A stretch of DNA of 64,000 nt from Saccharomycopsis phalli (GCA_020342235.1 CP073215.1:1488001-1552000), one strand, 5' to 3'; shown: positions 45,718 through 57,430, counted from the first letter of the stretch. The notes: generated from the sequence alone by a model not told the origin. Numbers and translations are program-made.

Positions 45718-48264
45718 ATGACCAAGCCGGGGAATCAATTATTCTCGGCTACTTATTCCAATGTGCCAGTGTATGAGTTCCTTGTCAATGGAGGGTCGGT
45801 GATGCGAAGGAAAAAAGACAGCTGGGTAAATGCCACTCATGTCCTCAAAGCTGCCAATTTCGCCAAAGCCAAGAGAACTAGGATATTGGAAAAGGATGTC
45901 CAGACCGGCGAACATGAAAAAGTCCAAGGTGGGTATGGTAAGTACCAAGGTACTTGGGTACCATTGGTAGATGCCAAGAATATTGCCAGACGATTCAATG
46001 TGTATGATATTCTACAAGAGTTGTTGGAGTACGAGAAAGCTGAGGGAGATCCAGATCCGCCACCAGCGCCCAAACATCAGCATGCCAAAAGTAGTCATAG
46101 TATGAATGGCTCAAGGGAAATGACTCCTCTGTTGGCGGGAAGAAGTGCTAGCGTGCCCCTAAAAAGGGGCAAAAATGGCTTTGATGAACCTCCAAAAAAG
46201 AGAGGGCGGCCAAAACGTAGCGCAACTGTCTCCGAGGATGCCACGATATTGCAAAGTGGTAATTTTGACATCATGTCCACTTTTGAAGACAAGCCAGAGC
46301 TTACAAAGAATGGGTTGCCAAAGAAGAAAAGAGGTAGAAAGCCAAAACCAAAACCAGGAAATCTATCGTCCATAAATGACTCTTTGTTGTCGGCCGATGT
46401 ATTGTACGATACGCCATTAAAGGGAGCCTTGGCTGACAGTCAGTTAGTCAAGAGTTTTGTCGAAGAAAAATCTAGTCCATTGAATGAGCAGGACTTGAAT
46501 ACTTATTTCGACGCTGATGACGCACGAGGTAGCCATATTCCTTCTAGTGATCTTGATGAGCCACAGATGAATCGGATATTCGAAGACGCAACCTCTTCGC
46601 CAAACGAATTCATTTCTGATTCCGAGTTTGCCAATGTCTTGAATTCTCCAAGACTTGGAGGTTTGGGAATCAGAACTAAAGGTATAGATCACCGAGCGTT
46701 AATTAATAATGGCCATAATAGGAAACTACGTCAACTGAATAATGAGACAAAAAAGTCACCATTTAACATGCCAGAAATGAGAAGTCATATAGTTCGACAC
46801 GACCCAAAATGGTATGATGATAGCAACGAATTTACAAAAAAGTTGGTCAATTACTTTATGAAGCCAGAAGAGGAAATGGGTGATTCTGAGACTGTGCCCG
46901 AATTCTTACTAAATCCACCAAGCTCATTTAAAGTTAACGACACCATTGATGGAGATGGAAACACTGCGTTACATTGGGCATGTGCCATGGGTGATTTAGT
47001 AGTAATTGAGGTACTATTGAAGTCTGGTGCCAACTACAGATCAAGAAATCGTAAGCAAGAGATCCCATTAATGAGAACCGTGAGGTTCAATAATTCATAT
47101 ACAAAGAGAACTTTTGCTAAAATACTAGACTTGCTACGGGATACGCTATTTGAGTTTGACATGAAAAATCGAACGCTATTACATCACATTTCACTTGCGT
47201 CTACTTCAAATGCTAAACACAATTCTGCTCGATACTACTTGGAAATTTTGCTTGCAAAGGTGAGTGAAATGTACGAGTCTGAGAGGTTACAGGAATACTT
47301 GAATTTGACAGACAGAAAAGGTAATACCCCACTATACTATGCCTTAAGCAATAATTCAAGAAAATGCGTAAAGGTGCTTCTAAGCTACAACGCACGAACC
47401 GATATTAAAAATCTCAAAGGAAATTCTGCTGATGATTTGATGTTATTAAACTATCCTCCAACTCCAAAGCTAATCAACAACTATCAAAGTAACACCAGGT
47501 ATCTAAGCAAATTGATTCTGCCTGTAGTAAAGAAAAGGCATTCTAGCGGAGAGCAAAATAAGATCAATACTGTGGAAAAAATGCTGCAAGTGCCCAGATA
47601 TTCGGAGGTAATTATTAATTCTAGTGAGAAGGCGGCGTCAGGCTTGATTGAGAAATTGAATGATTTTGCGGAGCTTTACGATGAAGAAATTCAAAAAAAG
47701 CAATTGCTAATTTATGACTTGAGCAAGTATCACAATGAACTAAAGCATGAGATCTCGACGATTGAAAGGAATATCATACACTCATCAATGTATGCCAACC
47801 AGTTGGTGTCCTCATCCATTGTTGAGGATGATCATTCACAGGAGTCCAAGAGCGAGAATGCCAAAAATATAATAGAAGAAAACCTCAAGAAATTAGAGCG
47901 CAAAATAAATAAGCAGAATAAAAAGTTGGGGGAAAAATTGAAGTCTTTGGAGTTTCTTTTGAACAAGATTCAAATTACCAAATTAGCAAAGGTAATGGAG
48001 AAGGAACAACATACTTCAGACACATTTTTAAATAATACTCTGGAAGACAAGTCTCAATCTGCAAGTCTAAGCATGGAATTGACAACATTACAAATAAGGA
48101 GACAGGCGCAAGTGGAGCGAATATTGTCTCACTTCAAGTCTGACGGAGATGCAGGCAAAAAGCAAATTAATCTTTATAGAAGATTAGTAGCAGCTTGCTG
48201 CAATATTGGCATTGATGAAGTTGATGAATTAATTGATATAATATTGGAAAATTTGCAAAAGTGA
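45718..48264 (+). CDS. MBP1: Mbp1-type APSES cell-cycle transcription factor
   Basis: DNA-binding subunit of the MBF/SBF type that drives G1/S transcription with Swi6. It has 848 residues (yeast Mbp1: 833). The KilA-N/APSES domain is at about residues 10-105, with SWVNATHVLKAANFAKAKRT, the recognition part, and HEKVQGGYGKYQGTWVPL. AT-hook-like patches KKRGRPKRS (about 160) and KKRGRKPKPKPG (about 203) follow. Ankyrin repeats span about 412-590 (GNTALHWACAMGDLVVIEVL, GNTPLYYALSNNSRKCVKVL). A C-terminal coiled coil near 640-770 and a conserved end (NLYRRLVAACCNIGIDEVDE) would bind Swi6. The close match of the DNA-binding helix favours Mbp1 over Swi4. Confidence 0.93.
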   Translation: MTKPGNQLFSATYSNVPVYEFLVNGGSVMRRKKDSWVNATHVLKAANFAKAKRTRILEKDVQTGEHEKVQGGYGKYQGTWVPLVDAKNIARRFNVYDILQELLEYEKAEGDPDPPPAPKHQHAKSSHSMNGSREMTPLLAGRSASVPLKRGKNGFDEPPKKRGRPKRSATVSEDATILQSGNFDIMSTFEDKPELTKNGLPKKKRGRKPKPKPGNLSSINDSLLSADVLYDTPLKGALADSQLVKSFVEEKSSPLNEQDLNTYFDADDARGSHIPSSDLDEPQMNRIFEDATSSPNEFISDSEFANVLNSPRLGGLGIRTKGIDHRALINNGHNRKLRQLNNETKKSPFNMPEMRSHIVRHDPKWYDDSNEFTKKLVNYFMKPEEEMGDSETVPEFLLNPPSSFKVNDTIDGDGNTALHWACAMGDLVVIEVLLKSGANYRSRNRKQEIPLMRTVRFNNSYTKRTFAKILDLLRDTLFEFDMKNRTLLHHISLASTSNAKHNSARYYLEILLAKVSEMYESERLQEYLNLTDRKGNTPLYYALSNNSRKCVKVLLSYNARTDIKNLKGNSADDLMLLNYPPTPKLINNYQSNTRYLSKLILPVVKKRHSSGEQNKINTVEKMLQVPRYSEVIINSSEKAASGLIEKLNDFAELYDEEIQKKQLLIYDLSKYHNELKHEISTIERNIIHSSMYANQLVSSSIVEDDHSQESKSENAKNIIEENLKKLERKINKQNKKLGEKLKSLEFLLNKIQITKLAKVMEKEQHTSDTFLNNTLEDKSQSASLSMELTTLQIRRQAQVERILSHFKSDGDAGKKQINLYRRLVAACCNIGIDEVDELIDIILENLQK

Positions 48265-48614
48265 ATTGTGGCTTGGTGTTATTAGTCAGTATGTACAGGT
48301 TATAGGAATATAGTGCTACTTTACATACATATTGTGCAATCCGGTGTGGTAAAGCCTAAGCTTATTGAAGATCTTAATCGACCGCGGACCATTTCGTGGA
48401 AATTTTATGAGGTATCTAATATGGACTTGTGTATAATAGAAATCTATAGAACAGTGAATAATTATCCTTTTTCATTCCCCATTTTTTGAGACTTGTGTGG
48501 AGCTAGAATATTGGCTGTAATCGAGGACATGGGATCGCTGATTACTAATGAGGAAACTAATATTTAAGATGCCTACAGCCCTGCGTAAATTGCTCTATAC
48601 AAAACCAATTTGCA
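48265..48614 (+). promoter_or_regulatory. Oxidoreductase promoter with Yap1/Cap1-like sites
   Basis: 350 bp upstream of the reductase gene. TTAGTCA occurs at 48282-48288 and TTACTAA at 48542-48548, the latter 67 bp before the ATG. Both fit the AP-1-type site used by Yap1/Cap1 in oxidative stress. GACCGCGGACC near 48379-48389 is a palindromic CCGCGG that could bind a zinc-cluster factor. Confidence 0.4.
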
Positions 48615-49685
48615 ATGACTTTAGACAATATCCATTGGGTGATTAAAAATGTTCCACACGAAAAGTTTGTGTTGGATAATTCAGACAAAGCCACATTTGA
48701 GCTAAAGAGAGACAGTCTAGATGAAACATTGAAGGCAGATGAGATCCTCCTCAAGACCCTATATATTTCGAACGATCCAGCACAGAGATTCTGGATTCAT
48801 AATCCTACAGCAGGTGGATATGGTGGACAATTGAATCCTGGTGATGAGGTTACTGCACGGGGAATTGCCGAAGTTCTCGAGTCGAATAGTGACCAATACA
48901 AAAAAGGAGACATTGTACAAACTGTTGTTGGTTGGAGCAAATATTCAAAGGTCAATGTCAAGAAGGCTGTTCACTACAAAATTGACACAGACTATTTCAA
49001 GGTCCCATTGGAGTTCCAGCTTAGTGGCTTAGGGTCTACAAGTCTTACGGCATATGTCGGCTATTTTGATGTGGCTAAATTGGATCCGGCCAAAGATGCT
49101 GGAAAGAATTACTTGATCACTGGAGCGGCTGGAGCGGTTGGTTCCGTTGCCGTTCAACTCGCCAGTAAAGTTTTAAATGCCAAGAATGTCTATGCTGTTG
49201 CTGGTGGTCCGGGAAAAGTCAAATATGTTGAGTCACTTGGACCAAACGTAAAGGCGATTGATTATAAGGACGCCAATTTCAAATCAAAGTTCAAGGAGGT
49301 AGTTGGTGATGAGAAAATTGATATTTTTTTTGACAATGTTGGTGGGGAGATTTTGGACTACGCAGTAGACTTTGTCAAGTTGTATGGACTCGTAATTTCT
49401 TGTGGTGCTATTTCTACATATGTTGAAGAAAAGCCAACCATCAGCAATTTACATAAAAAGATCATTTTTAATAGATTGACTGTTTCAGGATTTGTTGTTG
49501 GTGATTTCTTTGACAAGTTCGACAAGTATAGAAAAGAACTATACAAGTACATTCAAGAGGGAAAACTCAAAATCGAGCAGACTGTTATAGATGACTTGGA
49601 CTTTGAGAAGGTGCCTGAAATCTGGTACAAGTTGTTTTCTGGATTTAATACTGGTAAATTGATTACCCATGTAGGTAATCAGTGA
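48615..49685 (+). CDS. NADP-dependent double-bond reductase (YML131W/LTB4DH-like)
   Basis: Zinc-free medium-chain dehydrogenase of the leukotriene-B4/prostaglandin reductase group, which reduces alpha,beta-unsaturated aldehydes and ketones with NADPH. It has 356 residues. Family marks: ILLKTLYISNDPAQRFWI near residue 43, LSGLGSTSLTAYVGYFDVAK near 135, the cofactor motif YLITGAAGAVGSVAVQLAS near 161, IDIFFDNVGGEILDYAVDFV near 234 and the C-terminal GFNTGKLITHVG. There is no catalytic-zinc motif. Yap1-like sites upstream suggest induction by electrophile or oxidative stress. S. cerevisiae YML131W is the likely counterpart; its physiological substrate is uncertain. Confidence 0.85.
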   Translation: MTLDNIHWVIKNVPHEKFVLDNSDKATFELKRDSLDETLKADEILLKTLYISNDPAQRFWIHNPTAGGYGGQLNPGDEVTARGIAEVLESNSDQYKKGDIVQTVVGWSKYSKVNVKKAVHYKIDTDYFKVPLEFQLSGLGSTSLTAYVGYFDVAKLDPAKDAGKNYLITGAAGAVGSVAVQLASKVLNAKNVYAVAGGPGKVKYVESLGPNVKAIDYKDANFKSKFKEVVGDEKIDIFFDNVGGEILDYAVDFVKLYGLVISCGAISTYVEEKPTISNLHKKIIFNRLTVSGFVVGDFFDKFDKYRKELYKYIQEGKLKIEQTVIDDLDFEKVPEIWYKLFSGFNTGKLITHVGNQ

Positions 49686-49968
49686 CTGCATACAGTAAAG
49701 CGATGAATAAAATTTCTCTTATATCATGTAGGTTTCAGGGTTTAACGAAATTAAGTCTATTTGATAGAAGTCTTCCGACTATTTTAGCCAATAGTGATAC
49801 TCGTAACTACTCAATTACCGGTATGCTCCTATATTTTCTGGGGCTGCATAAAACTAATTCATATATGAGTATCCCAAAACAATGGGTACATCAGCCAAGT
49901 GTTTACTTATTGCATGATCTGATATCCGTGACACCGGAAATAAACATACATAAATAGCGCATCAAATA

Positions 49969-51912
49969 ATGGAGGGCGGTGATATAAGGCCAATTTTACC
50001 ACTTTCAGTTAACACTAACATATCTAACATTCCCATGAAATACAGCTTCAAGAGTCTCCGAAAGCAGAAGCAGTTGGAACTGCCTGAGGAAGCAAAGGCA
50101 TTGACCTTGGCCACAAACCAGCTACAGAATGACTACAGCGATTTGCAACGACTATATAAGCAAGAACTAGTCAAGTCATCCCAGTTAAATAGTGACAGGG
50201 TATTTCTAGAATCAAATCTATTAAACAAGGAGAAGATCATAGCTAGTCAAGCTGCACATATCAAGTCGGTACAAAACCTCCTCGAGAATTACAAAAAGAA
50301 TTTTAATGATGAGTTGAATTTTTACGAAAGAGATTATAACCAGTGGTTAGATGAGAAGTTGAATTACGAGTCTAAAATAAGTTCTATGAAAATGATAATA
50401 GAAAAGAATGATCTAAATGACCAAGTGAGCAACGTTAGCTTCACAGGAAATGACTTACTACTAGAAGAAAACAACAAATTAAATCTGCAAGTTGAATCTT
50501 TGAAAATGGAAGTTTCTACTCTAGTTAAGAAACATTGTTTAGAAACTCTGCTGAAGGATGCTTTGTTAGCTGATATTAACAAGTTAAGCGACGAGAACCA
50601 CAAATATGCAAAACAGATTGAGGATTTGAAGAATGAAATAGAATCTATCAATAATAGCACTAATAACGAAGCTAATTATGAGAATACGACGAACCCTTCT
50701 ATTAAGGTGGATGATGAAGAGCTTGTGACAGATGACGGTTCGAGTGAAATCAAGTACTCCCCCGACACAATGCCATTAAACTCCGTTGAAGCCATTAATG
50801 ATAAGTCACTGTTGACTACTTTAGAATCCGAATTAAATCAGTTTTCTGGTCGACTTTCGATATCAGTGGAAGAGCTTAGTGGTTTAAAGGGCTCTGTGGG
50901 AAGTTTGAAGCAAGAGAATCAACAATTATTATTCTATGTCAACCAACTACTATTAGACAATGAATTGCTCAAATCAAAGCAATATAACCATATTAACAAA
51001 GATGTGAAGCATGAATTACAGGATCACGTTGTGGCGATTAATGCCTATATTGGTAATCAATCTGATTCAATTAAAAAGCCTCAAAATGATGGCGTAAAAA
51101 CCGTTTCAAATAAGAACCATGGCAGTATAATGCAAGCATTTCTGAAGAGGTCTCGGTCCGCATCAATGTCCGAGGGAGCAGCACATTCAAAGAGCAAGGG
51201 TTCAAATTTCAAATATTTCACCAAGAATAATCGCATTAGTCGGATTATTTCCAACAATATTGATACAAACTTTTCTATATCCAGCTCGAAGGCTGAAAAG
51301 AAACTGAAACGTCACACGATAATCAGCACTGTGCCATCTGAAATTGTGCCAACCGATCATGACGATGAGATGGATTTTTCATTGAAACCACTAAAAATAC
51401 AACGAAAATCAGAAGATATACAAGAGAAGGACGATGCACTTATATCTGAAGATGCTGGGAATGTAAGTCTAAGAGCTGTTATTGATATGAAATCCTTCCA
51501 AGATGGATTCCACAAGAAGGTGATGATCCACAGAGGAGATCTCACTGACCAGCCAATAGACGAAGAGTCTGATGTAGAAAGTGCATGCAGCGAAATCTCT
51601 TACACACATCAAGAGGATTCTGTTATTTACAAGAAAGCCACAAATTCACTACAAGGGTTGTCATTTGAAGATATCGTATTGGAAGAAAGCAGTTTCACCG
51701 AACATAGCAATGACATTATCTTTCCGGATGATAGTCTAGCATCTGGAAATAGCCAATTTTTGCATATGGATTCAATTAAAAAGTTCGGTCCCCTTATTGA
51801 TTACTACAAATTAACAAATAATCCTCTTTTGAATTTATTGACCTTTGGCGATAGTGTGCAAGAGAATGGACAAAAGCTTCTTACACAGCCTATAGATACG
51901 GGTGTAGACTAG
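49969..51912 (+). CDS. Coiled-coil protein of unknown function
   Basis: 647 residues with no recognised family. After about 30 residues, a coiled coil runs from about 35 to 225 (LRKQKQLELPEEAKALTLA, then NSDRVFLESNLLNKEKIIAS). A second short coil lies near 275-330 (ESELNQFSGRLSISVEELSG, LLFYVNQLLLDNELLKSK). The remaining half is Ser/Lys/Asp-rich and probably disordered, with possible kinase sites (KRSRSASMS near 394), and a more ordered end (IKKFGPLIDYYKLTNNPLLNL) near residue 604. There is no membrane segment. It could be a cytoskeletal, spindle-pole or septation adaptor; I cannot choose. Confidence 0.75.
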   Translation: MEGGDIRPILPLSVNTNISNIPMKYSFKSLRKQKQLELPEEAKALTLATNQLQNDYSDLQRLYKQELVKSSQLNSDRVFLESNLLNKEKIIASQAAHIKSVQNLLENYKKNFNDELNFYERDYNQWLDEKLNYESKISSMKMIIEKNDLNDQVSNVSFTGNDLLLEENNKLNLQVESLKMEVSTLVKKHCLETLLKDALLADINKLSDENHKYAKQIEDLKNEIESINNSTNNEANYENTTNPSIKVDDEELVTDDGSSEIKYSPDTMPLNSVEAINDKSLLTTLESELNQFSGRLSISVEELSGLKGSVGSLKQENQQLLFYVNQLLLDNELLKSKQYNHINKDVKHELQDHVVAINAYIGNQSDSIKKPQNDGVKTVSNKNHGSIMQAFLKRSRSASMSEGAAHSKSKGSNFKYFTKNNRISRIISNNIDTNFSISSSKAEKKLKRHTIISTVPSEIVPTDHDDEMDFSLKPLKIQRKSEDIQEKDDALISEDAGNVSLRAVIDMKSFQDGFHKKVMIHRGDLTDQPIDEESDVESACSEISYTHQEDSVIYKKATNSLQGLSFEDIVLEESSFTEHSNDIIFPDDSLASGNSQFLHMDSIKKFGPLIDYYKLTNNPLLNLLTFGDSVQENGQKLLTQPIDTGVD

Positions 51913-52069
51913 TATGACCGTTTATTTATAGTAATATACACAATTTTTATAATTAGTAACTTATTATCCGTAACTTTCACAACATCCAATGTGCCAGTAT
52001 AACCGTAAATGCACAACGAAAAAAAAAATAAAATAAAACAAATAGCATTATAAAAACCGTTCAAAAACA

Positions 52070-55000
52070 TTAGACAGACTCCAGTGACTTCGGCGTTCCT
52101 TCATTTGACTTGGAAATAGCTAAAGATCGTGCTTTTAGAGCCTCAGCAAACAACATAGCAGCTGGCCAGATAGGTGCGTCTGCTAAAATTCGAATGCCGA
52201 TATAAAGACATTTGCATGATAATCTTGACGACTTTATAAGACTGCAAAGATGACTAAGTCCCACCTCTGGGTCCTCGCCTCTGATTTGATTAAACTCCTC
52301 ATCTAAATCCTGAAAGTCTAACCCGCCATCAAACAGAGCCTTTAAATCCTCTGATTGCAGATATGATTCAGCTTCATTCGATAGTGTAACACTAACCTTT
52401 TTCAATACATGAGAAACCTTGATAAAAATTGCAGAATCAACCGCGGTCACAACACTTCGAATACTTTTCTTGTTTTCAGTTTCCCAACCACTGTTGGCAG
52501 TTAGAAGCTCGATCGTGTAAAGATACTCGGACAAGCACAAGATAGCTGTGAAGGTGCATGTTAAGAAAAATATTGGAGTTCTCTTAGAGGTCTTTTGTGC
52601 ATCGTTAACAACTGAGATCAAGTCAATCCATAGCTCAATTATGCTCAAGCAGTATTTAGCTGTTTCTCTCAATGCTTCCGAGTCACTTTCCAATTTGACT
52701 AACTCATTATTCATACCATACCAGTCTTTAACCCATACACGTTCGAGAATAGGTGTAATACTTAGTCGAAGACGAATCTTAGCAAACGCTAATAAGGGAA
52801 GGATAAGCTTTAATATCGGACTCTTGTTGATCATATTGATATTGGAGGAATTCGGAATAAGTATGCCTTTATTGCGGATAAAGAGTAATTCCCAAAACTT
52901 AATGTAAGACTCAAGAACCGGTCTATAATTCATTCTCCACTTCATAGCTTTAACACTCGCGTTAGACTCGTTACTATTAAGCTCTAACCGCCTCTCATAC
53001 ACGAGTTGATGAATATTCATCAACAAGCTAAGTAAAGTTCGAAGGCCCAAGGGTTTATCCGATAATCCAACGTAATCATTGTTCTCTGTTGCTCTCAACA
53101 ACTCCACAAAGCTATCGCCATTAGAAATATGAATCAATGAGAATTTGGAGTCAATCACATATTTGTCTTCCATCAAAATTTTGAACCATTTCTTGTGGTT
53201 AGACGCTTTCCACAAATTTTCATTAATACATGGCGAGCCACATTCAATTTCCTCGGACTTAAGAACAATTGGTACGCCAATCAATGTATCAAATAACACA
53301 CTGATTAATAAAATTGTGTGAACAGTTCTAATTCTCGACTGGGCCAAAATAAAGTATTCAAATTCATTCTTCAAAACAGGAGAGTCAATATTACCATTGG
53401 ACGCAATAGTAGGTGGACTAATAAACTTTTCAAGGGTCAAATGCAATGAGCAGCGCTTAAGCAAATATATCAATGAATTCAACTGTCTTGATATTGATTT
53501 GTTAAGTGACTCGTCGTTATTGAATATCCCCAAGAACATATTCAAGGTCAAGCACTGAATTAACCAAAGGGGCACCTCATCATTGTTATAACACTTGTTA
53601 ACCTCCATGTATTGACAGATGTACTGCTTGGATACACCAAACAATAATAACGAATTCGACGAGTGAAAAGAATATAATGCCCCAATAGCAGCAACAGCTA
53701 ACAATAATGGAATGTTGTCAATGCTAGACTCAATAGACGATAAATGCACAAAAGGGAAGTATTTATCAAACTCCTTATGGTAGAGAAAGATATAAGAGTT
53801 TAATTCACCAATATTCGGAAACTGAGTTTCTTTGATTTTATTAGAAGAAATGATATGATTTCTAATCTCAATTGTGAACAAATCAAAGTGAAATTCCTCT
53901 GACATATCACCACTGCTCACATCGATGTCTCTAGAAAAATCATGAGTCATATTCGTATTGTCAGGATCGAAGCTTAATTCATTTGAAGATAATTTCAGGA
54001 ACAAATCAATCTGACGACTTCTAAACATAGAAGCAATATCAGTTTGGGCCATCTTTGATTTATTCTTCTTAATAAATTTACTAACTTTCCCAGCATTGGC
54101 CTTACCTGCAGTGACTTTACCCTCATCCTTAGGTTCAACAAACCCAATTCTGTTAATATCATATTCCATTCCCGTTGGAGTTTTAATAAATTCATTAATC
54201 CAGCTGTCCTGTATACTACCATTGAACCCAACTTCCTCTCTTTTAACAGTCCCTGATTCATTTTTTTTGTCGTCATAACTGTCAAATCCAGCACCCCCTC
54301 CTTGCCCTCCAATTGATAACAATTCTTGTAAGACAGGGAAGTCAAATCCATTATCGACTCCATCCTTTCTGTTTTCCATTTGCTGTAAAGAATAAATATA
54401 TGGCGTCAATCCTTCGCCGTTTGGTCCCTTGATTCCACTTCCTTCGCTAGAAAAATAATCAATCTCATCTGAGTCTTTGTTTTTCCCACTTAAAGAAAAA
54501 TTACCCAAAGACCAGTCGATTCCCAATGCTTCCGCATCAACATTAGCTATCAGGGCCTTGGTAGCAAGTTCAGCAGCAGATAATTGTGGCGTGGAGTAGC
54601 CAATCTGATGCGGTCCTTCTGGTATATCATGATTATGAATATCCTTAGCATCCTTCGGCAACGTATAAGAAGCTACTGAAGTAGCTGAAAATGAGTTATG
54701 GCGGTGGTGTTGGACATGTCTCTCTTCTTCATCTTTGGCGCCAGTACCTTTAGCGTTTGGTGTTTCAAACATATGGAATGTAGTTAATATATCATCCGCT
54801 TCATTGATGTCCTGACTAGCATCACCATTAAATTTTCCAAATTTCTTTGGCCCAGAACTAACGCGGTTCAATGTGTTGCTATCAACTTTAGACAAATTAC
54901 TGTTTGTGAGCGACATACAAACAGGCGGCACATCATTGGTCGCAGTTCTTGACATTGAGTTCAAAGTAGATGTTGGACTGAAAGCGTAGCTGTTATATAA

Positions 55001-55327
55001 TGAATCATTAGGTGATGTTGAGTCCGAATTAGATAGATGTGGCGAACAATCTTGACCCATCTGATGCGGCTGCTCTTGATTCGAAAATAAAACACACGGT
55101 GCTTGGTTAAAGGTTAAAGACGATTGATGATTCACATTTTGAGTTTGGCCAATTATGTTTCTAGACGGTTGCAAAGTCTGTTGATCTGCCTGTGATATAT
55201 TTAAGTGATTCTGATGCTGTAATTGTTCTTGATGCTGTTGTTGTTGCTGCTCCTGTTGTTGCTGTTGCTGCTGTTGCTGCTTCTGTTGTTGCTGCTTCTG
55301 TTTCGGTTTTGATTTCGGTTTCGGTTT

Positions 55328-55377
<50 letters not shown>

Positions 55378-56257
55378 TCTGCTGTTGCTGCTGCTGTTGC
55401 TGCTGTAATTGTTGCTGCTGTTGTTGTAGTGACCGAGAAAACTGGGTGAAAAAATGCGGTACGTAGTTCTGCATATTAGCTCCATTAGACGCCCCTTGTT
55501 TCTCAAGAAAACCCATATTACTTAATTCCTCCCCATCTATGGAACGTCTTCCTTGCGGTTTGCCTTTCTCAGAAGACTGGCTCTTTCCATTTGTCAGTGC
55601 CGCCAAGTCTTGTCCAGGAAGCGGCATTATTTTCTCTGTATTATTCTTATGTTCAATAATATTATTATTATGATTCTTTCCACGAGCCCGAACAGTTTTA
55701 GTCACAGAGCCCTGCTGGCTAGGGGGTTCATTTCCAACTTCCGGAACAGGGGTAGCTAAGTTTGCATGTAACTTTTGCTGATGCCTCAAGACTAAATCTC
55801 TTCTAGCAAAACATCTTCCGCAAGCAGCGCACTGAAAAGGTTTCTCATTCGTATGTGACCTTTCATGGCGCCGTAAATGCTCCAATCTTGCAAAGGCACG
55901 AGTACAAGTTAAGCAAACATGAGGTCTAGGTCTATCAGTCTTGATTATGGCTGACTTCTTTGGAATAGGCTGAATCCCCTTGGGTAAAATATTAGACTGG
56001 TTTTGTAATATTTGATGCCCTGCAATTGATATGTTACTTTGTTGCGCTGATCTGTCATACATTTGAGACACTGGCAACATATCTCCATCAGGAATAACAA
56101 GAAGCCCTGCCGAGTCCTCAAAGTGTTGAGAAGGTATCGGATATTGGCTATGATTTTGCGTTTGTTGCTGACTTAATTGATGTCGCTGTTGATTGACTGT
56201 GGCTGAATCATTGGGTATCATTACACAATTTGAATCACTGGAAACTGTGTACGGCAA
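52070..56257 (-). CDS. C2H2 zinc-finger transcription factor, Adr1/Mxr1-like
   Basis: 1395 residues. Two C2H2 fingers lie at residues 115-135 (CLTCTRAFARLEHLRRHERSH) and 143-164, joined by TNEKPFQ. This is the Adr1/Mxr1 arrangement (yeast: CTRAFARQEHLKRHYRSH). In yeasts such factors switch on genes for non-fermentable carbon (ethanol, glycerol, methanol, fatty acids). A very Gln-rich stretch spans about 275-350. Downstream there are acidic and Asn/Ser-rich parts, then a helical domain from about 800 to the end resembling the fungal transcription factor regulatory domain. C. albicans Adr1 is similarly long. Target specificity here is unknown. Confidence 0.8.
55212..55428 (-). repeat. CAG/CAA polyglutamine tract
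   Basis: In-frame CAG/CAA runs encode several Gln blocks of up to 16, broken by a basic KPKPKSKPKQK linker, in the Adr1-like protein (about residues 277-348). The opposite-strand reading is an artefact of the same repeat. Its length is expected to vary between strains. Confidence 0.95.
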
Positions 56258-57142
56258 AACACACTGGCTAAATTATGACTCCAGAAACGGATTTATAACA
56301 GGTATAATAAAAGGAATAATTTCTGATGGTGAAATATTTATCTTGCCACACTTGGAACTGAAAAGATATTTCGAAGGCAATACTAATGGAGTTGACCCGG
56401 GTAAATGAGCTCTGCAACTCAAGCTTTAAATCTATTTATAACAAATAGATAACCTAGTATTGGTATTATGGTTTCTTAATGCGTATCTATTATTGGATGG
56501 CACCTTCTTCCCAATGATTTTGCAATATTAATGGAATATATCCCTCACAAACCTTTTTATTTTAGTGAGTGCAGAAAAATAGAGCTATGTTTTTCCTTAT
56601 TATGTACCAGGGCTCTTGGTATTGAAGCGGATGACCTGCAAAACGACGTCATGTCATACAGAGTATTGAACTAAAGGAATATATGAAATTTTCGGATAGA
56701 GAGTAAAATGCGGCAACACAGACATGACTACTTCTATCCAATCCCCGCCGTAATATGGTACGCGCTATCTAGAAATTAAATTTGCACATATTGGGCGTTT
56801 ATTATTGTATATATAGCTTCGTAGACTAAAGTTAGCGAAGTGACCCCATACAGCCACAAATTAGATATTACCCGGATATCAGAAACTGTATTTAAAGGAG
56901 ATTTTGTCCTAGTAGTTTTTTTCTTTACCTTTGTCCAAAGGAATCCATCATTCTAGACAGTGCGAATACTAGTTTCAATATTAATTTTTTGTTTTAAAAG
57001 ATTGTATTAATACTCCAATCTAGTTATTACGCGATAATTGATGGAGAAATGAACTGATATACTTTAAGAACTCGTCTGGAAGTATTTATGAGAGATGAGT
57101 GTCAGTGTATGTCTACATTTTTTTCCAAGTATTTTTAGTTGT

Positions 57143-57430
57143 TTATAAAGTAATGTAAATTAGTAGAAAGTTTTTATTTTTTTGTGATCTTTTAATTAAG
57201 TTAGCAGAGTTTGTGCTAGCTGTTCCAATTTGGCTTTGTAAATTTTGGGTGGACGTGTTTGTCTGTGTAAGTGCACCAATTGTATGGGTTAATGAGATTT
57301 TAGAAACCAGTGTTGAAGCCGAATGTGGGTCAAGTTTGGAAGCCTGACATGGTATTTGAGGATGCTGCAAAGTACAGAATAAACTAACTTCACCAAGGAC
57401 GCCAGTATCGGGATTATGTATTGACTTCAT
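57143..57430 (-). CDS. Doubtful small ORF, 95 aa
   Basis: ATG start with TATATATA about 20-28 bp upstream. The product is Ser/Thr/Asn/Gln-rich (IGALTQTNTSTQNLQSQIG), with no signal peptide and no recognisable domain. The low-complexity character and AT-rich surroundings make chance likely. Confidence 0.2.
   Translation of the reverse strand: MKSIHNPDTGVLGEVSLFCTLQHPQIPCQASKLDPHSASTLVSKISLTHTIGALTQTNTSTQNLQSQIGTASTNSANLIKRSQKNKNFLLIYITL

Noticed and set aside
49682-49957. 91-codon plus-strand ORF between the reductase and the coiled-coil gene
   Set aside because: It overlaps the reductase stop, the composition is not convincing, and it occupies the promoter of the next gene.
55192-55449. ORFs in other frames across the CAG tract (poly-Ala/Val and poly-Ser/Asn)
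   Set aside because: They are automatic shadows of the trinucleotide repeat in the Adr1-like gene.
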